The notes: generated by a model not told the origin, from the letters alone. A stretch of DNA of 64,000 bases from Streptomyces coelicoflavus (GCF_003112555.1 NZ_BEWB01000012.1:186001-250000); one strand, 5' to 3'. Counted from the stretch's first letter, positions 34,852 to 43,661 are shown. Made by a program: numbers and translations.

Positions 34852-36114
34852 ATGCGGAAGATACTCGTCGTCGGAGCCGGCCAGTCCGGCCTCCAGCTTG
34901 CCCTCGGCCTTCAGTCGCACGGCTACGAGGTCACCCTGATGTCCAACCGGACCGCGGACGAGATCCGCACCGGCCGGGTCATGTCGACGCAGTGCATGTT
35001 CCACACGGCACTCCAGCACGAGCGCGATCTCCAGCTGAACTTCTGGGAGTCCCAGGCCCCGAAGATCGAGGGTCTCGGCGTCTCGGTGGCGGCCCCCGGC
35101 TCCTTCGACCCCGGCCCCTCGCAGCGCGCGATCGACTGGCTCGGGCGCCTCGACGGCTTCGCGCAGTCGGTCGACCAGCGGGTGAAGATGGCCGGCTGGA
35201 TGGAGACCTTCGCCCAGCGCGGCGGCCAGCTGGTCATCCACGGCGCGGCCGTCGGCGACCTGGACTACTTCTCCCGCGCCTACGACCTGGTCCTGGTCTC
35301 GGCGGGCAAGGGCGAGCTGGTCCAGATGTTCGGCCGCGACGCCTCCCGCTCCCCGTACAGCGAGCCGCAGCGCGCCCTCGCCGTCGCCTACGTCCACGGG
35401 ATGGGCCCGCGCCCCGAGCACCCGGAGACGGAGGCCGTGCGCTGCAACCTGGTGCCGGGCGTCGGCGAGATGTTCATCATGCCGACGTTCACCACCTCGG
35501 GCCGTGCCGACATCCTGTTCTGGGAGGGCATACCCGGCGGCCCGCTGGACGCCTTCAAGGACGTCAAGGACCCCTCGGAGCACCTCTCCCTGACCCTGGA
35601 ACTCATGGAGAAGTTCCTCCCCTGGGAGTACGCGCGGGCCACCAAGGTCGAACTGACCGACGCCGGCGGCACCCTGGCCGGCCGCTACGCCCCCACCGTC
35701 CGCAACCCGATCGGCCGCCTCCCCGGCGGCGGACTCGTCCTCGGCGTGGCCGACGTGGTCGTCGCCAACGACCCGATCACCGGCCAGGGCTCCAACTCCG
35801 CCTCCAAGTGCGCCGCCTCCTACCTCGCCTCGATCATCGAGCACGGCGACCAGGAGTTCGACGCGGCCTGGATGCAGCAGGCCTTCGACCGCTACTGGGA
35901 GACCGCCCAGCACGTCACCAAGTGGACGAACACCATGCTCGCCCCGCCCCCGGAGCACATCCTCAACCTGTTCGGCGCGGCGACCGGGCTCCAGCCCATC
36001 GCCGACCGCTTCGCCAACGGCTTCAACGACCCGGGCGACTTCGAGAACTTCTTCTACGACCCGGCGAAGACCGAGGCCTACCTGACGGAGGTCTCCGGCG
36101 CCGCGGGCGCGTAG
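34852..36114 (+). CDS. Styrene/indole monooxygenase-family FAD enzyme
   Basis: A 420-residue flavoprotein with an N-terminal FAD-binding ILVVGAGQSGLQLALGL and the family's N-terminal RTADEIRTGRVMSTQCMFH. It is a StyA-like two-component monooxygenase oxygenase part (group E), needing an FAD reductase that is not encoded nearby. The C-terminal half has the substrate-domain strands (YAPTVRNPIGRLPGGG, NDPITGQGSNSASKCAASYL). It follows cvnD by 58 bp on the same strand, so it may be a conservon-linked effector enzyme. The substrate is unknown; from the fold, epoxidation of an aryl-alkene or indole is possible. AGGAG lies upstream of the ATG at 34852. Confidence 0.88.
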   Translation: MRKILVVGAGQSGLQLALGLQSHGYEVTLMSNRTADEIRTGRVMSTQCMFHTALQHERDLQLNFWESQAPKIEGLGVSVAAPGSFDPGPSQRAIDWLGRLDGFAQSVDQRVKMAGWMETFAQRGGQLVIHGAAVGDLDYFSRAYDLVLVSAGKGELVQMFGRDASRSPYSEPQRALAVAYVHGMGPRPEHPETEAVRCNLVPGVGEMFIMPTFTTSGRADILFWEGIPGGPLDAFKDVKDPSEHLSLTLELMEKFLPWEYARATKVELTDAGGTLAGRYAPTVRNPIGRLPGGGLVLGVADVVVANDPITGQGSNSASKCAASYLASIIEHGDQEFDAAWMQQAFDRYWETAQHVTKWTNTMLAPPPEHILNLFGAATGLQPIADRFANGFNDPGDFENFFYDPAKTEAYLTEVSGAAGA

Positions 36115-37235
36115 GAGGCCGCGTACCCCTCGTCCGACCCGTCCGTCGCCCCCGCGGGCAGCCTCGGCGGCGTGTAGTGCCGCAGGGGCTGCCCGCCGGG
36201 GTCGGGACGTACGGCGCCCAGGACCGGGTTGGCGGCGATCGGCGACACCTTGACCTCGGCGCCGGGGCGCGGTGCCTGGACGACCATGCCGTCCCCGAGG
36301 TAGAGCGCCACGTGGGTCGCCTCGGGGAAGTACACGACCAGGTCACCGGGGCGCAGTTCGTCCAGCGCCACGTGTTCGAGGCGCGCCCACTGCTCCTGGC
36401 TGGTCCGCGGGATCGGCGTCCCGGCCCGCTCCCAGGCGACCGAGGTCAGCCCCGAGCAGTCGTACGACACCGGTCCCTCGGCGCCCCACTCGTACGGCTT
36501 GCCGAGCTGCTCCACCGCGAAGCGCACCGCGCGGTCGCCCCCGTCGGAGGGCTTGGCGTCGTCGCCGAGCGCCCCGGACGCCAGGAACCGCTCCTGCTCC
36601 TCGGCGATGCCGCTCTTCTCCAGCTCCGCCAGTGCGGCCAGTTGCTCGGGGGTGAGGGAGGCGAGCAGCTCCTCGACGGCGCGCAGGCGTTCGCGCACGG
36701 CGTCCCGGTCCTTCTCCTGCGCCCCGGCGAGGGCGGCCTGCCGGGCCAGGGCCTCGCGCGAGCGCCGGGCCAGCTCCTCGGCCTTCTTCTCGGCACCGGT
36801 CAGGCGGCCCACGGTCTCGACCCGCTCCCGGGCCAGCCGGCCGATCACATGGCCCTGGTCGATCGCGTGCTGCGGGTCGCGGGCCAGCAGCAGCCGCAGA
36901 TAGGGGGAGAGGCCGCTGCTGCTCTGGTACTGCTGCCGGGCCAGCCGCCCGGCCGCGCCCCGGCTGTCGTGCAGGGACGTACGGGTCCGCGCCAGCTCGG
37001 CGTCCAGCCGCCGGACCTCCGCGCGCTGCCGCCGGAGGCGTTCCTCGGTGCCGTTGTAGGTCTCGGTGGCCTTCTCCGCCTCCCGGTACAGCCGCTGAAG
37101 GTCCGTCAGCAGGCCGCTCACCGTGCGGTCGTCGGCGGCGCCGGGTGCGGGTTCGGCCGCCGCGGGCACGGGCGCGAGGACGATCCCGGCCGCGAGCGCC
37201 GCCGTACACGCCAGCCGCAGGAGCCTTCCCGACAT
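36078..37235 (-). CDS. Secreted NlpC/P60 peptidoglycan endopeptidase with coiled coil
   Basis: A 385-residue protein. The signal peptide LRLACTAALAAGIVLAPVPAAAEP is followed by a long coiled coil (~40-220) rich in Arg/Glu/Ala, then an NlpC/P60 domain with catalytic Cys (VSYDCSGLTSVAW) and His (EATHVALYLGDG). This is the RipA/PcsB-like layout of wall DL-endopeptidases, the coil acting in regulation. The C-terminal end overlaps the convergent monooxygenase gene by 37 bp, so its last residues are encoded antisense to that gene. Likely functions in septal or growth-related wall cleavage. Confidence 0.92.
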   Translation of the reverse strand: MSGRLLRLACTAALAAGIVLAPVPAAAEPAPGAADDRTVSGLLTDLQRLYREAEKATETYNGTEERLRRQRAEVRRLDAELARTRTSLHDSRGAAGRLARQQYQSSSGLSPYLRLLLARDPQHAIDQGHVIGRLARERVETVGRLTGAEKKAEELARRSREALARQAALAGAQEKDRDAVRERLRAVEELLASLTPEQLAALAELEKSGIAEEQERFLASGALGDDAKPSDGGDRAVRFAVEQLGKPYEWGAEGPVSYDCSGLTSVAWERAGTPIPRTSQEQWARLEHVALDELRPGDLVVYFPEATHVALYLGDGMVVQAPRPGAEVKVSPIAANPVLGAVRPDPGGQPLRHYTPPRLPAGATDGSDEGYAASYAPAAPETSVR

Positions 37236-37338
37236 GCCATCACCTCCGGTGCGGGGCGGCGGGTCCGCTCCGCACGGTGAGCATGCGGGGGGCCCGCGGG
37301 CTTCGCGCGCCGAGTGTGCGCGGACCGGCGCAACCGGG

Positions 37339-37662
37339 TCACCCGTCCGCGTCGTCCGGCTTGCTTCGCGGCGTGGCGTCTGGATCGGCGGCCGCCGGGC
37401 GGTCCGGCTTCGACCAGGGCCACTTCCGGTCGGAGCCCGTCCGGCCGGTGGGGTCGTACGTGTACTTCCACCGGGCGAACCGCAGCCCGCCCCGGGCGTC
37501 CCGGGGCTCCCTGCGGTACACCAGCACGGTGGGCGGGCCGCCGTCCGGGTCCGGTACGGGGATGCGGTACGTCTTCGGCGGGTGCCCGGTCATCCCGACC
37601 AGGACGGGCAGCACGCGTCCGTCCATCGGGCCGCCCTCGAAGGGGGTGTCTTCGCTCTTCAC
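37339..37662 (-). CDS. Hypothetical basic protein, 107 residues
   Basis: A 107-residue protein read from GTG at 37662. It has an N-terminal beta-rich part (GRVLPVLVGMTGHPPKTYRIPVPDP, TVLVYRREPRD) and a C-terminal tail rich in Asp/Arg/Lys/Pro, apparently disordered. I do not recognise a family. Lying in the middle of an otherwise unassigned stretch with good third-position GC, it is probably real. Confidence 0.6.
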   Translation of the reverse strand: MKSEDTPFEGGPMDGRVLPVLVGMTGHPPKTYRIPVPDPDGGPPTVLVYRREPRDARGGLRFARWKYTYDPTGRTGSDRKWPWSKPDRPAAADPDATPRSKPDDADG

Positions 37663-37714
37663 GGCACCAGTGTCGGTGATCGGCGCAGCGGGTGCCGGAG
37701 ACCGGCGCCCGGGG

Positions 37715-38368
37715 TCAGAGGTCCGCCGCCAGCGCCTCGACCAGGGTCGCGGTCTGCGGGTCGCGGCGGGCGGTGACCGTCAGCACGGCGAGGAACTGCT
37801 CGACCAGCCAGTCCCGCAGCTCGTCGAGGGGCGGCTGCTTGTCCTCGTCCAGCCAGATCAGCGAGGCCGCCTCCACGGCCGTGATCCACATCCGGACCGT
37901 CATCCGCAGCCGGGGGCCGGGATCGGTGACGTCCAGGTGGCCCATGATGTGGTCGGCGGCGGCCCGGCGTACGCCGTCCACGATGCCCGAGGTCTGCGAG
38001 GTCTCGACGACGCTGCCGCCGCGCAGCAGGGCACTGAAGCCGGTGTCGTGCTCGTCGACGAAGGTGAGGTAGCGGTCCAGGGCGCGGGAGAGCCGGGCCA
38101 GCAGCGGGCCCACGCGGGGCTCGTCGAAGCACAGGCGCAGTTCGTCGGCGGCGGAGCCGAGCGCGGCCTCGTACAACTGCTGCTTGCCGCCGGGGAAGTA
38201 CCGGTACACCAGCGGCCGCGAGACCCCGGCCTGCTCGGCCACGTCGTCCAGGGAGACCTCCTCCGGCGGCCGGTGCGCGAAGAGGGCGAGCGCCGCGTCC
38301 AGCAACTGGAGGCGGCGCTCTTCGACGCTCAGGCGGCGGTAGGCGGGGGTGGAGGCCTGCGGATTCAT
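37715..38368 (-). CDS. TetR-family regulator
   Basis: A 217-residue protein with an N-terminal TetR helix-turn-helix (QLLDAALALFAHRPPEEVSLDDVAEQAGVSRPLVYRYFPGG) and a helical ligand domain. It lies downstream of the diiron oxygenase gene on the same strand, with a terminator hairpin between the two (38385-38409), so it may be read through at low level or from its own promoter. A probable target is the oxygenase, given the inverted repeat upstream of that gene. Confidence 0.92.
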   Translation of the reverse strand: MNPQASTPAYRRLSVEERRLQLLDAALALFAHRPPEEVSLDDVAEQAGVSRPLVYRYFPGGKQQLYEAALGSAADELRLCFDEPRVGPLLARLSRALDRYLTFVDEHDTGFSALLRGGSVVETSQTSGIVDGVRRAAADHIMGHLDVTDPGPRLRMTVRMWITAVEAASLIWLDEDKQPPLDELRDWLVEQFLAVLTVTARRDPQTATLVEALAADL

Positions 38369-38384
38369 GTCCGCAGGGTAACTG

Positions 38385-38409
38385 GGCGGCCCCGCGTCAC
38401 GGGGCCGCC
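38385..38409. terminator. Hairpin between diiron oxygenase and TetR genes
   Basis: GGCGGCCCCG (38385-38394) pairs perfectly with CGGGGCCGCC (38400-38409) around a 5-nt loop. It lies just downstream of the oxygenase stop and upstream of the TetR start. Confidence 0.75.
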
Positions 38410-38416
38410 GAGGGGC

Positions 38417-39355
38417 TTACGCCAGCAGCCCCGAGGACCGCCACAGCTTGCGGCCCGCGCCGCGCAGGACGCCGATGTCGTCCAGGAAGTCCGTGAGGCG
38501 CTTCGCGCCGGTCTGCATGATCTCCTTGCGGTGGCCGCTGGCCTGGACCTGGGCCAGGGCCTCCCGCTTGTCCAGGCCGACGTTCGTGTAGACCTCGGGG
38601 TTGATGAAGGCCTTGGAGAAGACGCGGGCGAACTCGCCCGAGGTGACCCGGGTGAACTCCTGCGACCACTTCGGGGCCGTCACCATCTGCCGCCGCAGCT
38701 CCTCACGGGCGTACCGCACGTGCCGGGCCTCCTCCACGACGTGGATGCGCGTGACGCCCCGGATCAGCGGCTGGACCCGCTCGTCCGGGAAGGTCAGCCG
38801 CTGCATCCAGTCCAGGACCTCCTCGCCGAGCAGCGTGGCGGTGAAGGAGCCGGGCGTGGTGGAGATCGTCTTGAAGAGGCGGCCGAGGTGCTGGTGGACC
38901 GGGCTCACCGGGTACCACGGGGTCTCGCCGCGCGATATCAGCCGGGCGAACATCTTCGAGTGCCGGCACTCGTCCTCGATCTCGGTCAGCGCGTAGCGCA
39001 CGTGGGCGCTCGTCGCCGCCTTGTCGTACACGTGCCGGACCAGCAGCTGCATCAGGATCAGCTCGAACCAGATGCCGAGCGAGGCCAGCGCGGCGGCCTC
39101 GTGCTGCGAGAGCGCGATCCGCTGCTCCTCGCTCATCCGCTGCCACATCGGGGTGTCGTACAGCGACACCAGCTCCGGCGGCCAGAACCACTTGCCGTCC
39201 TCGAACGGCGCGTCCCAGTCCAGCTCCTTGTCCGGGTCGAACGAGTGCTTGGCGGACGAGTCGAGCAGCCGTTCGGCCACCTGCTCCCGGTCCTTGAGCA
39301 GGCCGAGCGCGTCGCGCAGGCCCTCGAGCGCGTCGGCTTCCGTCAGGGTCGTCAT
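38417..39355 (-). CDS. AurF-like non-heme diiron oxygenase
   Basis: A 312-residue helical protein. Diiron ligands are visible as ExxH in EIEDECRHSKMF and the HxxxExxH set in HVVEEARHVRYA, spaced as in AurF-type N-oxygenases (Glu and His ligands of a four-helix bundle). The N-terminal part contains a WFWPPELVSLYDTPMWQRMSE stretch. AurF oxidises an arylamine to a nitro compound; the substrate here is unknown, and no biosynthetic cluster surrounds it. The ATG at 39355 is chosen over an upstream in-frame codon because it begins the family-typical sequence. Confidence 0.87.
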   Translation of the reverse strand: MTTLTEADALEGLRDALGLLKDREQVAERLLDSSAKHSFDPDKELDWDAPFEDGKWFWPPELVSLYDTPMWQRMSEEQRIALSQHEAAALASLGIWFELILMQLLVRHVYDKAATSAHVRYALTEIEDECRHSKMFARLISRGETPWYPVSPVHQHLGRLFKTISTTPGSFTATLLGEEVLDWMQRLTFPDERVQPLIRGVTRIHVVEEARHVRYAREELRRQMVTAPKWSQEFTRVTSGEFARVFSKAFINPEVYTNVGLDKREALAQVQASGHRKEIMQTGAKRLTDFLDDIGVLRGAGRKLWRSSGLLA

Positions 39356-39411
39356 GGCTGTGTCCCACCTCGTCGAACGGATCGTGTTACCCGCGGTCAC
39401 TCCAGCGTGCC

Positions 39412-39435
39412 GAGTCTTATGAGACTGCGTGTCAG
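39412..39435. promoter_or_regulatory. Imperfect palindrome upstream of the diiron oxygenase gene
   Basis: CTTATGAGAC-TGC-GTGTCAGTAAG forms an imperfect inverted repeat of about 10-11 bp per arm in an AT-richer stretch 60-80 bp upstream of the oxygenase start. Such sites are typical of TetR operators, and a TetR gene lies downstream. It may also hold promoter elements of the rightward Uma2 gene. Confidence 0.5.
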
Positions 39436-39591
39436 TAAGCTCGTCAATCCCCTGCGCGGAAGTTGTTGACTGCGAGTAAAGGTGGGGCGCCGTCAGTGTC
39501 CCGGCGTGGGACCACCCAATGGAGGGCTCCGGCGGCGTTCGTGCTGGGTACGCTGGCCGTGTCCGTCAGACTCCGGTACATGGGAGCGATC

Positions 39592-40191
39592 ATGAGCGCC
39601 GCGCGTGACTACGGGCTGGACGACGACTACGAGTGGCCCCGTCCGCCGGAGGGCGGCTGGACGGCGGACGACCTCGACGAGCTTCCCAACCTGCCTCCGC
39701 ACACGGAGCTGATCGACGGGAGCCTCGTCTTCGTGAGTCCGCAGACCAATTTCCACTCACGTGTCATCCGGCTGTTGGACAACGCCCTGCTGGCGCAGGC
39801 GCCGGAAGAGCTGGACGTCATCCGCGAGATGACCATCAAGCTCAACAAGCGCAACCGGCCCGAGCCCGACGTCCTCGTGTTCCATGCGGATGCCGACACC
39901 GGTCCGAAGCAGACTTGGTACCGGCCGGAAGACGTGGTGATTGCCGTCGAGGTCGTGTCCGAGGAATCGGAGGACCGGGACCGAGAGGTGAAGCCGCCGA
40001 AATACGCGCGGGCGGGCATTCCTTACTACTGGCGTGTTGAGGAGAATCAGGGACTTCCGGTCGTCTACGTCTACGAGGTCGACCCTGCCACGCAGGCCTA
40101 CGCTCTGACCGGCATCTTCCACAACCGTCTCAAACTCACCGTCCCCTTCCTCATCGACATCGACCTCACCGCCGTGAACCGTCGCCGCTAG
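39592..40191 (+). CDS. Uma2-family (DUF820) restriction-endonuclease-fold protein
   Basis: A 199-residue protein with the Uma2 signature: TADDLDELPNLPPHTELIDGSLVFVSP, then NRPEPDVLVFH, VIAVEVVSEESEDRDREVKPPKYARAGIPYYW. The D...E(V)...K arrangement is a PD-(D/E)xK nuclease core (Glu in ELIDG, Asp in PDVLVF, Glu-Val-Val). Many copies occur in Streptomyces; biological role unclear. The start is ATG 39592 with GGGAG upstream. Codon use is visibly less GC3-rich than its neighbours (GTT, ATT and CCT codons), suggesting a more recent arrival. Confidence 0.87.
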   Translation: MSAARDYGLDDDYEWPRPPEGGWTADDLDELPNLPPHTELIDGSLVFVSPQTNFHSRVIRLLDNALLAQAPEELDVIREMTIKLNKRNRPEPDVLVFHADADTGPKQTWYRPEDVVIAVEVVSEESEDRDREVKPPKYARAGIPYYWRVEENQGLPVVYVYEVDPATQAYALTGIFHNRLKLTVPFLIDIDLTAVNRRR

Positions 40192-40194
40192 CCC

Positions 40195-41658
40195 TCACCC
40201 TCCCCCTCCAAGAACCGCCTCCATCACCGCCCGGGCGACCGGTGCCGCCAGCCCGCCCCCGCTGATGCGGTCCCGGTCCGCCGCCGAGCCCTCGACCACC
40301 ACCGCGACCGCGACCTTCGGCTCCACGTCCCCGTCGCCCCGCGCCCAGGAGATGAACCACGCGTACGGCGTGCCCGAGTTGCCGACGCCGTGCTGTGCGG
40401 TGCCGGTCTTGCCGCCGACCGTGGCACCCGGGATCGCCGCCTTCGCGCCGGTGCCCTGGTCCACCACGCCGGTCATCAGCTCCTTGAGCCGCGCCGCCGT
40501 CGAGGGACGCATCACCTCGCGGGACGGCCGCGACCCGGCCGCCGCCACCAGGCTGCCGCCCGCCCGCAGCGTCCGTTCCACCAGGTACGGCGAGCGCACC
40601 TGCCCGCCGCCCGCCACCGCCGCCGCCACCATCGCCATCTGCAACGGCGTCGCCCGGGTGTTGTACTGCCCGATCGACGACAGGCCGAGCTGCGCCCGGT
40701 CCACCGAGGTGTCGAAGGTGCTGCGCGCGACGGGGAAGGGAACCCGCAGCCCGTCGTCGTTGAAGCCGAAGGCCTCCGCCGTCGCCGTCATGCCGCGCAC
40801 GCCCACGTCGATGCCCAGCTTGGCGAACACCGTGTTGCAGGACCACTCGAACGCCTCCCGCAGCGAGGCGTCCCGGCAGCCGTCGGCCTCGTTCGTGAGC
40901 TTCGTCCGCGTCCCTGGCAGCGTGTACGGGTCGGGGGAGCGGGTCGGCGCGTCCAGGTCGCGGACCACCCCCGCGTCCAGCGCCGCCGCCGCGGTGACCA
41001 CCTTGAAGGTCGAACCCGGCGGATAGGTCCGGCTCACCGCCCGGTTGAGCATCGGCTTGTCCGGGTCGGCGTTCAGGCGGTTCCAGGTACGGGTGGCGGC
41101 CGTGCTGTTCCCGGACAGCAGCTGGGGATCGTAGGACGGGGTGGAGACCAGGGCCAGGATGCGGCCCGTGGCCGGCTCGACGGCGGCCACCGCCCCCTTG
41201 CGCCCGCCGAGCCCCTCGAACGCCGCCCGCTGTGCGGCCCCGTCGATCGTCGTCACCACGTCGCCGCCCGGGTTGTGGGCGCCCGTGACGTCGTTCCACA
41301 GCGGCAGCGGCGCGAGCATCGGGTCGGCCCCGGACAGCAGGCCGTCCTCGGCGTGCTCGAGCAGCGTCGTCCCGTACGCCTGCGAGGCGAAGCCCGTGAT
41401 CGGCGCGTACATCGGCCCGTCGGCGTAGGTGCGCTCGTAGCGCAGGTGCTCGCCGGTGTCACGGGAGCCGGTGACCGCCCTGCCGCCGACCAGGATGTCG
41501 CCGCGCGGCTGCTGGTAGCGGGCGATGTCGGGGCGGCGGTTGGCCGGGTTGCCGTCGTACTCCGGCTTCTGGACGATCTGCACGCGGGCCGCGTTGACCA
41601 CCAGGGCGACCAGCAGCAGGGCGCAGAAGACGGCGGCGTGCCGGATGTTCCGGGTCAC
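40195..41658 (-). CDS. Class B penicillin-binding protein (transpeptidase)
   Basis: A 487-residue protein with an N-terminal transmembrane anchor (HAAVFCALLLVALVVNAARVQIV) and a PBP transpeptidase domain. Active-site motifs: SxxK as STFK (PGSTFK), SxN as SCN (EWSCNTVF), and KTGT (GGKTGTAQ). The N-terminal dimerisation region is short. It starts at GTG 41658, 16 bp after the FtsW/RodA stop, so the pair forms an operon: a SEDS glycosyltransferase with its cognate transpeptidase. From memory this pair lies here in S. coelicolor as well; a sporulation-septum or alternative elongation role is likely. Confidence 0.93.
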   Translation of the reverse strand: MTRNIRHAAVFCALLLVALVVNAARVQIVQKPEYDGNPANRRPDIARYQQPRGDILVGGRAVTGSRDTGEHLRYERTYADGPMYAPITGFASQAYGTTLLEHAEDGLLSGADPMLAPLPLWNDVTGAHNPGGDVVTTIDGAAQRAAFEGLGGRKGAVAAVEPATGRILALVSTPSYDPQLLSGNSTAATRTWNRLNADPDKPMLNRAVSRTYPPGSTFKVVTAAAALDAGVVRDLDAPTRSPDPYTLPGTRTKLTNEADGCRDASLREAFEWSCNTVFAKLGIDVGVRGMTATAEAFGFNDDGLRVPFPVARSTFDTSVDRAQLGLSSIGQYNTRATPLQMAMVAAAVAGGGQVRSPYLVERTLRAGGSLVAAAGSRPSREVMRPSTAARLKELMTGVVDQGTGAKAAIPGATVGGKTGTAQHGVGNSGTPYAWFISWARGDGDVEPKVAVAVVVEGSAADRDRISGGGLAAPVARAVMEAVLGGGG

Positions 41659-41674
41659 CGGGCCCGCTCCCCGC

Positions 41675-43048
41675 TCACGGCTCCGCCCGCCCGCCGGCCT
41701 GGCTGCGGGCCGCATGGCTCACCCGGATCAGCAGCGCCACGATCGCCCAGTTGGTGACGACCGAGGACCCGCCCTGCGCCAGGAACGGCATCGCCATGCC
41801 GGTCAGCGGGATCAGCCCGGTCACCCCGCCCGCGATGACGAACACCTGGAGCGCCACGATCGAGGAGAGCCCGACCGCCAGCAGCCGCCCGAAGGGGTCG
41901 CGTGCGCCGAGGCCCGCCCGGTAACCGCGCTCCACCAGCAGCCCGTACAGCAGGAAGACGGCGGTCAGCCCGAGGAAGCCCAGCTCCTCCCCGGCGGTCG
42001 CCAGGATGAAGTCCGACTTGACGGCGAAGCCGATCAGGACCGAGTGGCCGAGGCCGAGCCCCGTGCCGGTCACCCCGCCCGCCGCGAAGGCGAAGAGGGA
42101 CTGGGCCAGCTGGTTCGGCCCGTCGCCCGCCTCGATGGACGCGAAGGGGTGCAGCCAGTCCTCCACCCGGCTGTGCACGTGCGGCTCCAGCCAGCCCACG
42201 GCGACCGCGCCCAGCGAGGCCAGCACCAGGCCGACGGCGATCCATCCGGTGCGGCCGGTGGCGACGTAGAGCAGGACCACGAACAGGCCGAAGAAGAGCA
42301 GCGAGGTGCCGAGGTCGCGTTCCAGGACCAGGACGCCGACGCTGACCAGCCACACCGCCAGGATGGGGCCCAGCACCCGGCCGGTGGGCAGTTGCAGCCG
42401 CCACACCCTGCGGCCCGCGTACGCCAGCGCGCTGCGGTTGGCGGCCAGGTACGCGGCGAAGAACACCGCGAGCAGCACCTTCGCGAACTCGCCGGGCTGG
42501 ATGGAGAAGTCCCCGATCCGGATCCAGATGCGGGCGCCGTTCACCGCGGGGAAGAAGATCGGCACGGTGAGCAGGGCGAGCGCGGCGGCGACGCAGACGT
42601 AGGCGTAGCGCTGGAGGACCCGGTGGTCGCGCAGGAGCAGCACGACCACGATGAACAGGGCGACCCCCAGCGTCGACCACACCAGCTGGGCCGGGGCCGC
42701 CCGGTCGCCCGGCGTCTCCAGGTCGAGCCGGTAGATCAGCACCAGGCCCAGGCCGTTGAGCAGCACCCCGATGGGCAGCAACAGCGGGTCCGCGTACGGG
42801 GCCCGCAGCCGCACCGCCAGATGGGCGAGGAGTGCCAGCACCCCGAGCCCGGCGCCGTAGCCGGCGGCGTCGGGCGGGAGGGCGTCGTGCTGCGCGAGGC
42901 CGACGTTGCAGTAGCCGAACACCGACAGCAGGACGGCCATCAGGATCAGCGCGAGTTCGATGCCCCGGCGCCGGGGAAGTCGGGCGACGGGAACGGGTGT
43001 GTCCGCCTGTGCCACGGTGAGTCCGGTTCCGGTTCCGGCCTTGGTCAT
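41675..43048 (-). CDS. FtsW/RodA/SpoVE-type SEDS peptidoglycan polymerase
   Basis: A 457-residue membrane protein with about ten to twelve transmembrane helices (IELALILMAVLLSVFGYCN at the start). It has SEDS signatures: the ARIWIRIGDFSIQPGEFAKVLLAVF block with WIRIG...QPGEFAK, and the late GVTGLIPLTGMAMPFLAQGGSS motif. It polymerises lipid II into glycan strands together with a class B PBP, here the next gene. The N-terminus has a short cytoplasmic Gly/Thr tail. The start ATG is at 43048. Confidence 0.94.
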   Translation of the reverse strand: MTKAGTGTGLTVAQADTPVPVARLPRRRGIELALILMAVLLSVFGYCNVGLAQHDALPPDAAGYGAGLGVLALLAHLAVRLRAPYADPLLLPIGVLLNGLGLVLIYRLDLETPGDRAAPAQLVWSTLGVALFIVVVLLLRDHRVLQRYAYVCVAAALALLTVPIFFPAVNGARIWIRIGDFSIQPGEFAKVLLAVFFAAYLAANRSALAYAGRRVWRLQLPTGRVLGPILAVWLVSVGVLVLERDLGTSLLFFGLFVVLLYVATGRTGWIAVGLVLASLGAVAVGWLEPHVHSRVEDWLHPFASIEAGDGPNQLAQSLFAFAAGGVTGTGLGLGHSVLIGFAVKSDFILATAGEELGFLGLTAVFLLYGLLVERGYRAGLGARDPFGRLLAVGLSSIVALQVFVIAGGVTGLIPLTGMAMPFLAQGGSSVVTNWAIVALLIRVSHAARSQAGGRAEP

Positions 43049-43091
43049 GTCCGGAACTTACCCAAATGGTGTGGTCTGCGCGTCGTCCGGC

Positions 43092-43550
43092 TCAGCACCA
43101 GCGCGGCGCGGGGCCGATGTTGTCGATGTAACGGGCCGCGCCCCAGGCCCAGGTGCCGTCCGTGAGGAGGTACCACAGGGGGTTGCCCTTGACCTTGGAG
43201 CCGGGCGTCTTGCAGTAGATGGAGACGACCTCGCCCCGGCGGGCGTAGCGGATGACGTCCGCGCCGCGGCTCGGGGAGGTGCGCAGGGCGAGCCGGTCGG
43301 CCGTCACGACGCCCCGGTAACGGCCCTGCTCCTGGCGGCCGTCGTTCCCGCCCCACTCGTCGCCGCTGCCGCCCCCGCCGCCGTTTCCGTCCCGGGCGGC
43401 ACCGGACGTGGAGCCCTGGTCACCGCCCCACCCGTCGTTCGCGACGGCGGGCGTGACGGCGACGGCGGTGGCGAGCACCCCGGCCGCGAGGGCGGTGGCG
43501 AGGCCGCGGACGAGGGGGAAGCGCGAGGCGGGTGCGGACAGTGGCGACAT
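43092..43550 (-). CDS. Secreted SH3-domain protein
   Basis: A 152-residue protein. Signal peptide (RFPLVRGLATALAAGVLATAVAVTPAVAND), a Gly/Ser/Asp-rich linker (~45-75), and a bacterial SH3 domain (LALRTSPSRGADVIRYARRGEVVSIYCKT...LWYLLTDGTWAWGAARYI). Such domains bind peptidoglycan cross-bridges or other ligands outside the cell. The start is ATG 43550 with GGAGG upstream; an earlier start would translate the hexamer repeat. It is on the same strand as FtsW/PBP, 43 bp ahead of the FtsW start. Confidence 0.87.
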   Translation of the reverse strand: MSPLSAPASRFPLVRGLATALAAGVLATAVAVTPAVANDGWGGDQGSTSGAARDGNGGGGGSGDEWGGNDGRQEQGRYRGVVTADRLALRTSPSRGADVIRYARRGEVVSIYCKTPGSKVKGNPLWYLLTDGTWAWGAARYIDNIGPAPRWC

Positions 43551-43661
43551 GGGAGTACCTCCCGGGAGCGAACGGGTCTTCAGGTGACTAACCGCCACAT
43601 TAGGAGCGCCCCGTACGCGCCGCCCGCCGCACTGAGCCATCGGCGCAGCCACCCTGGTCAC

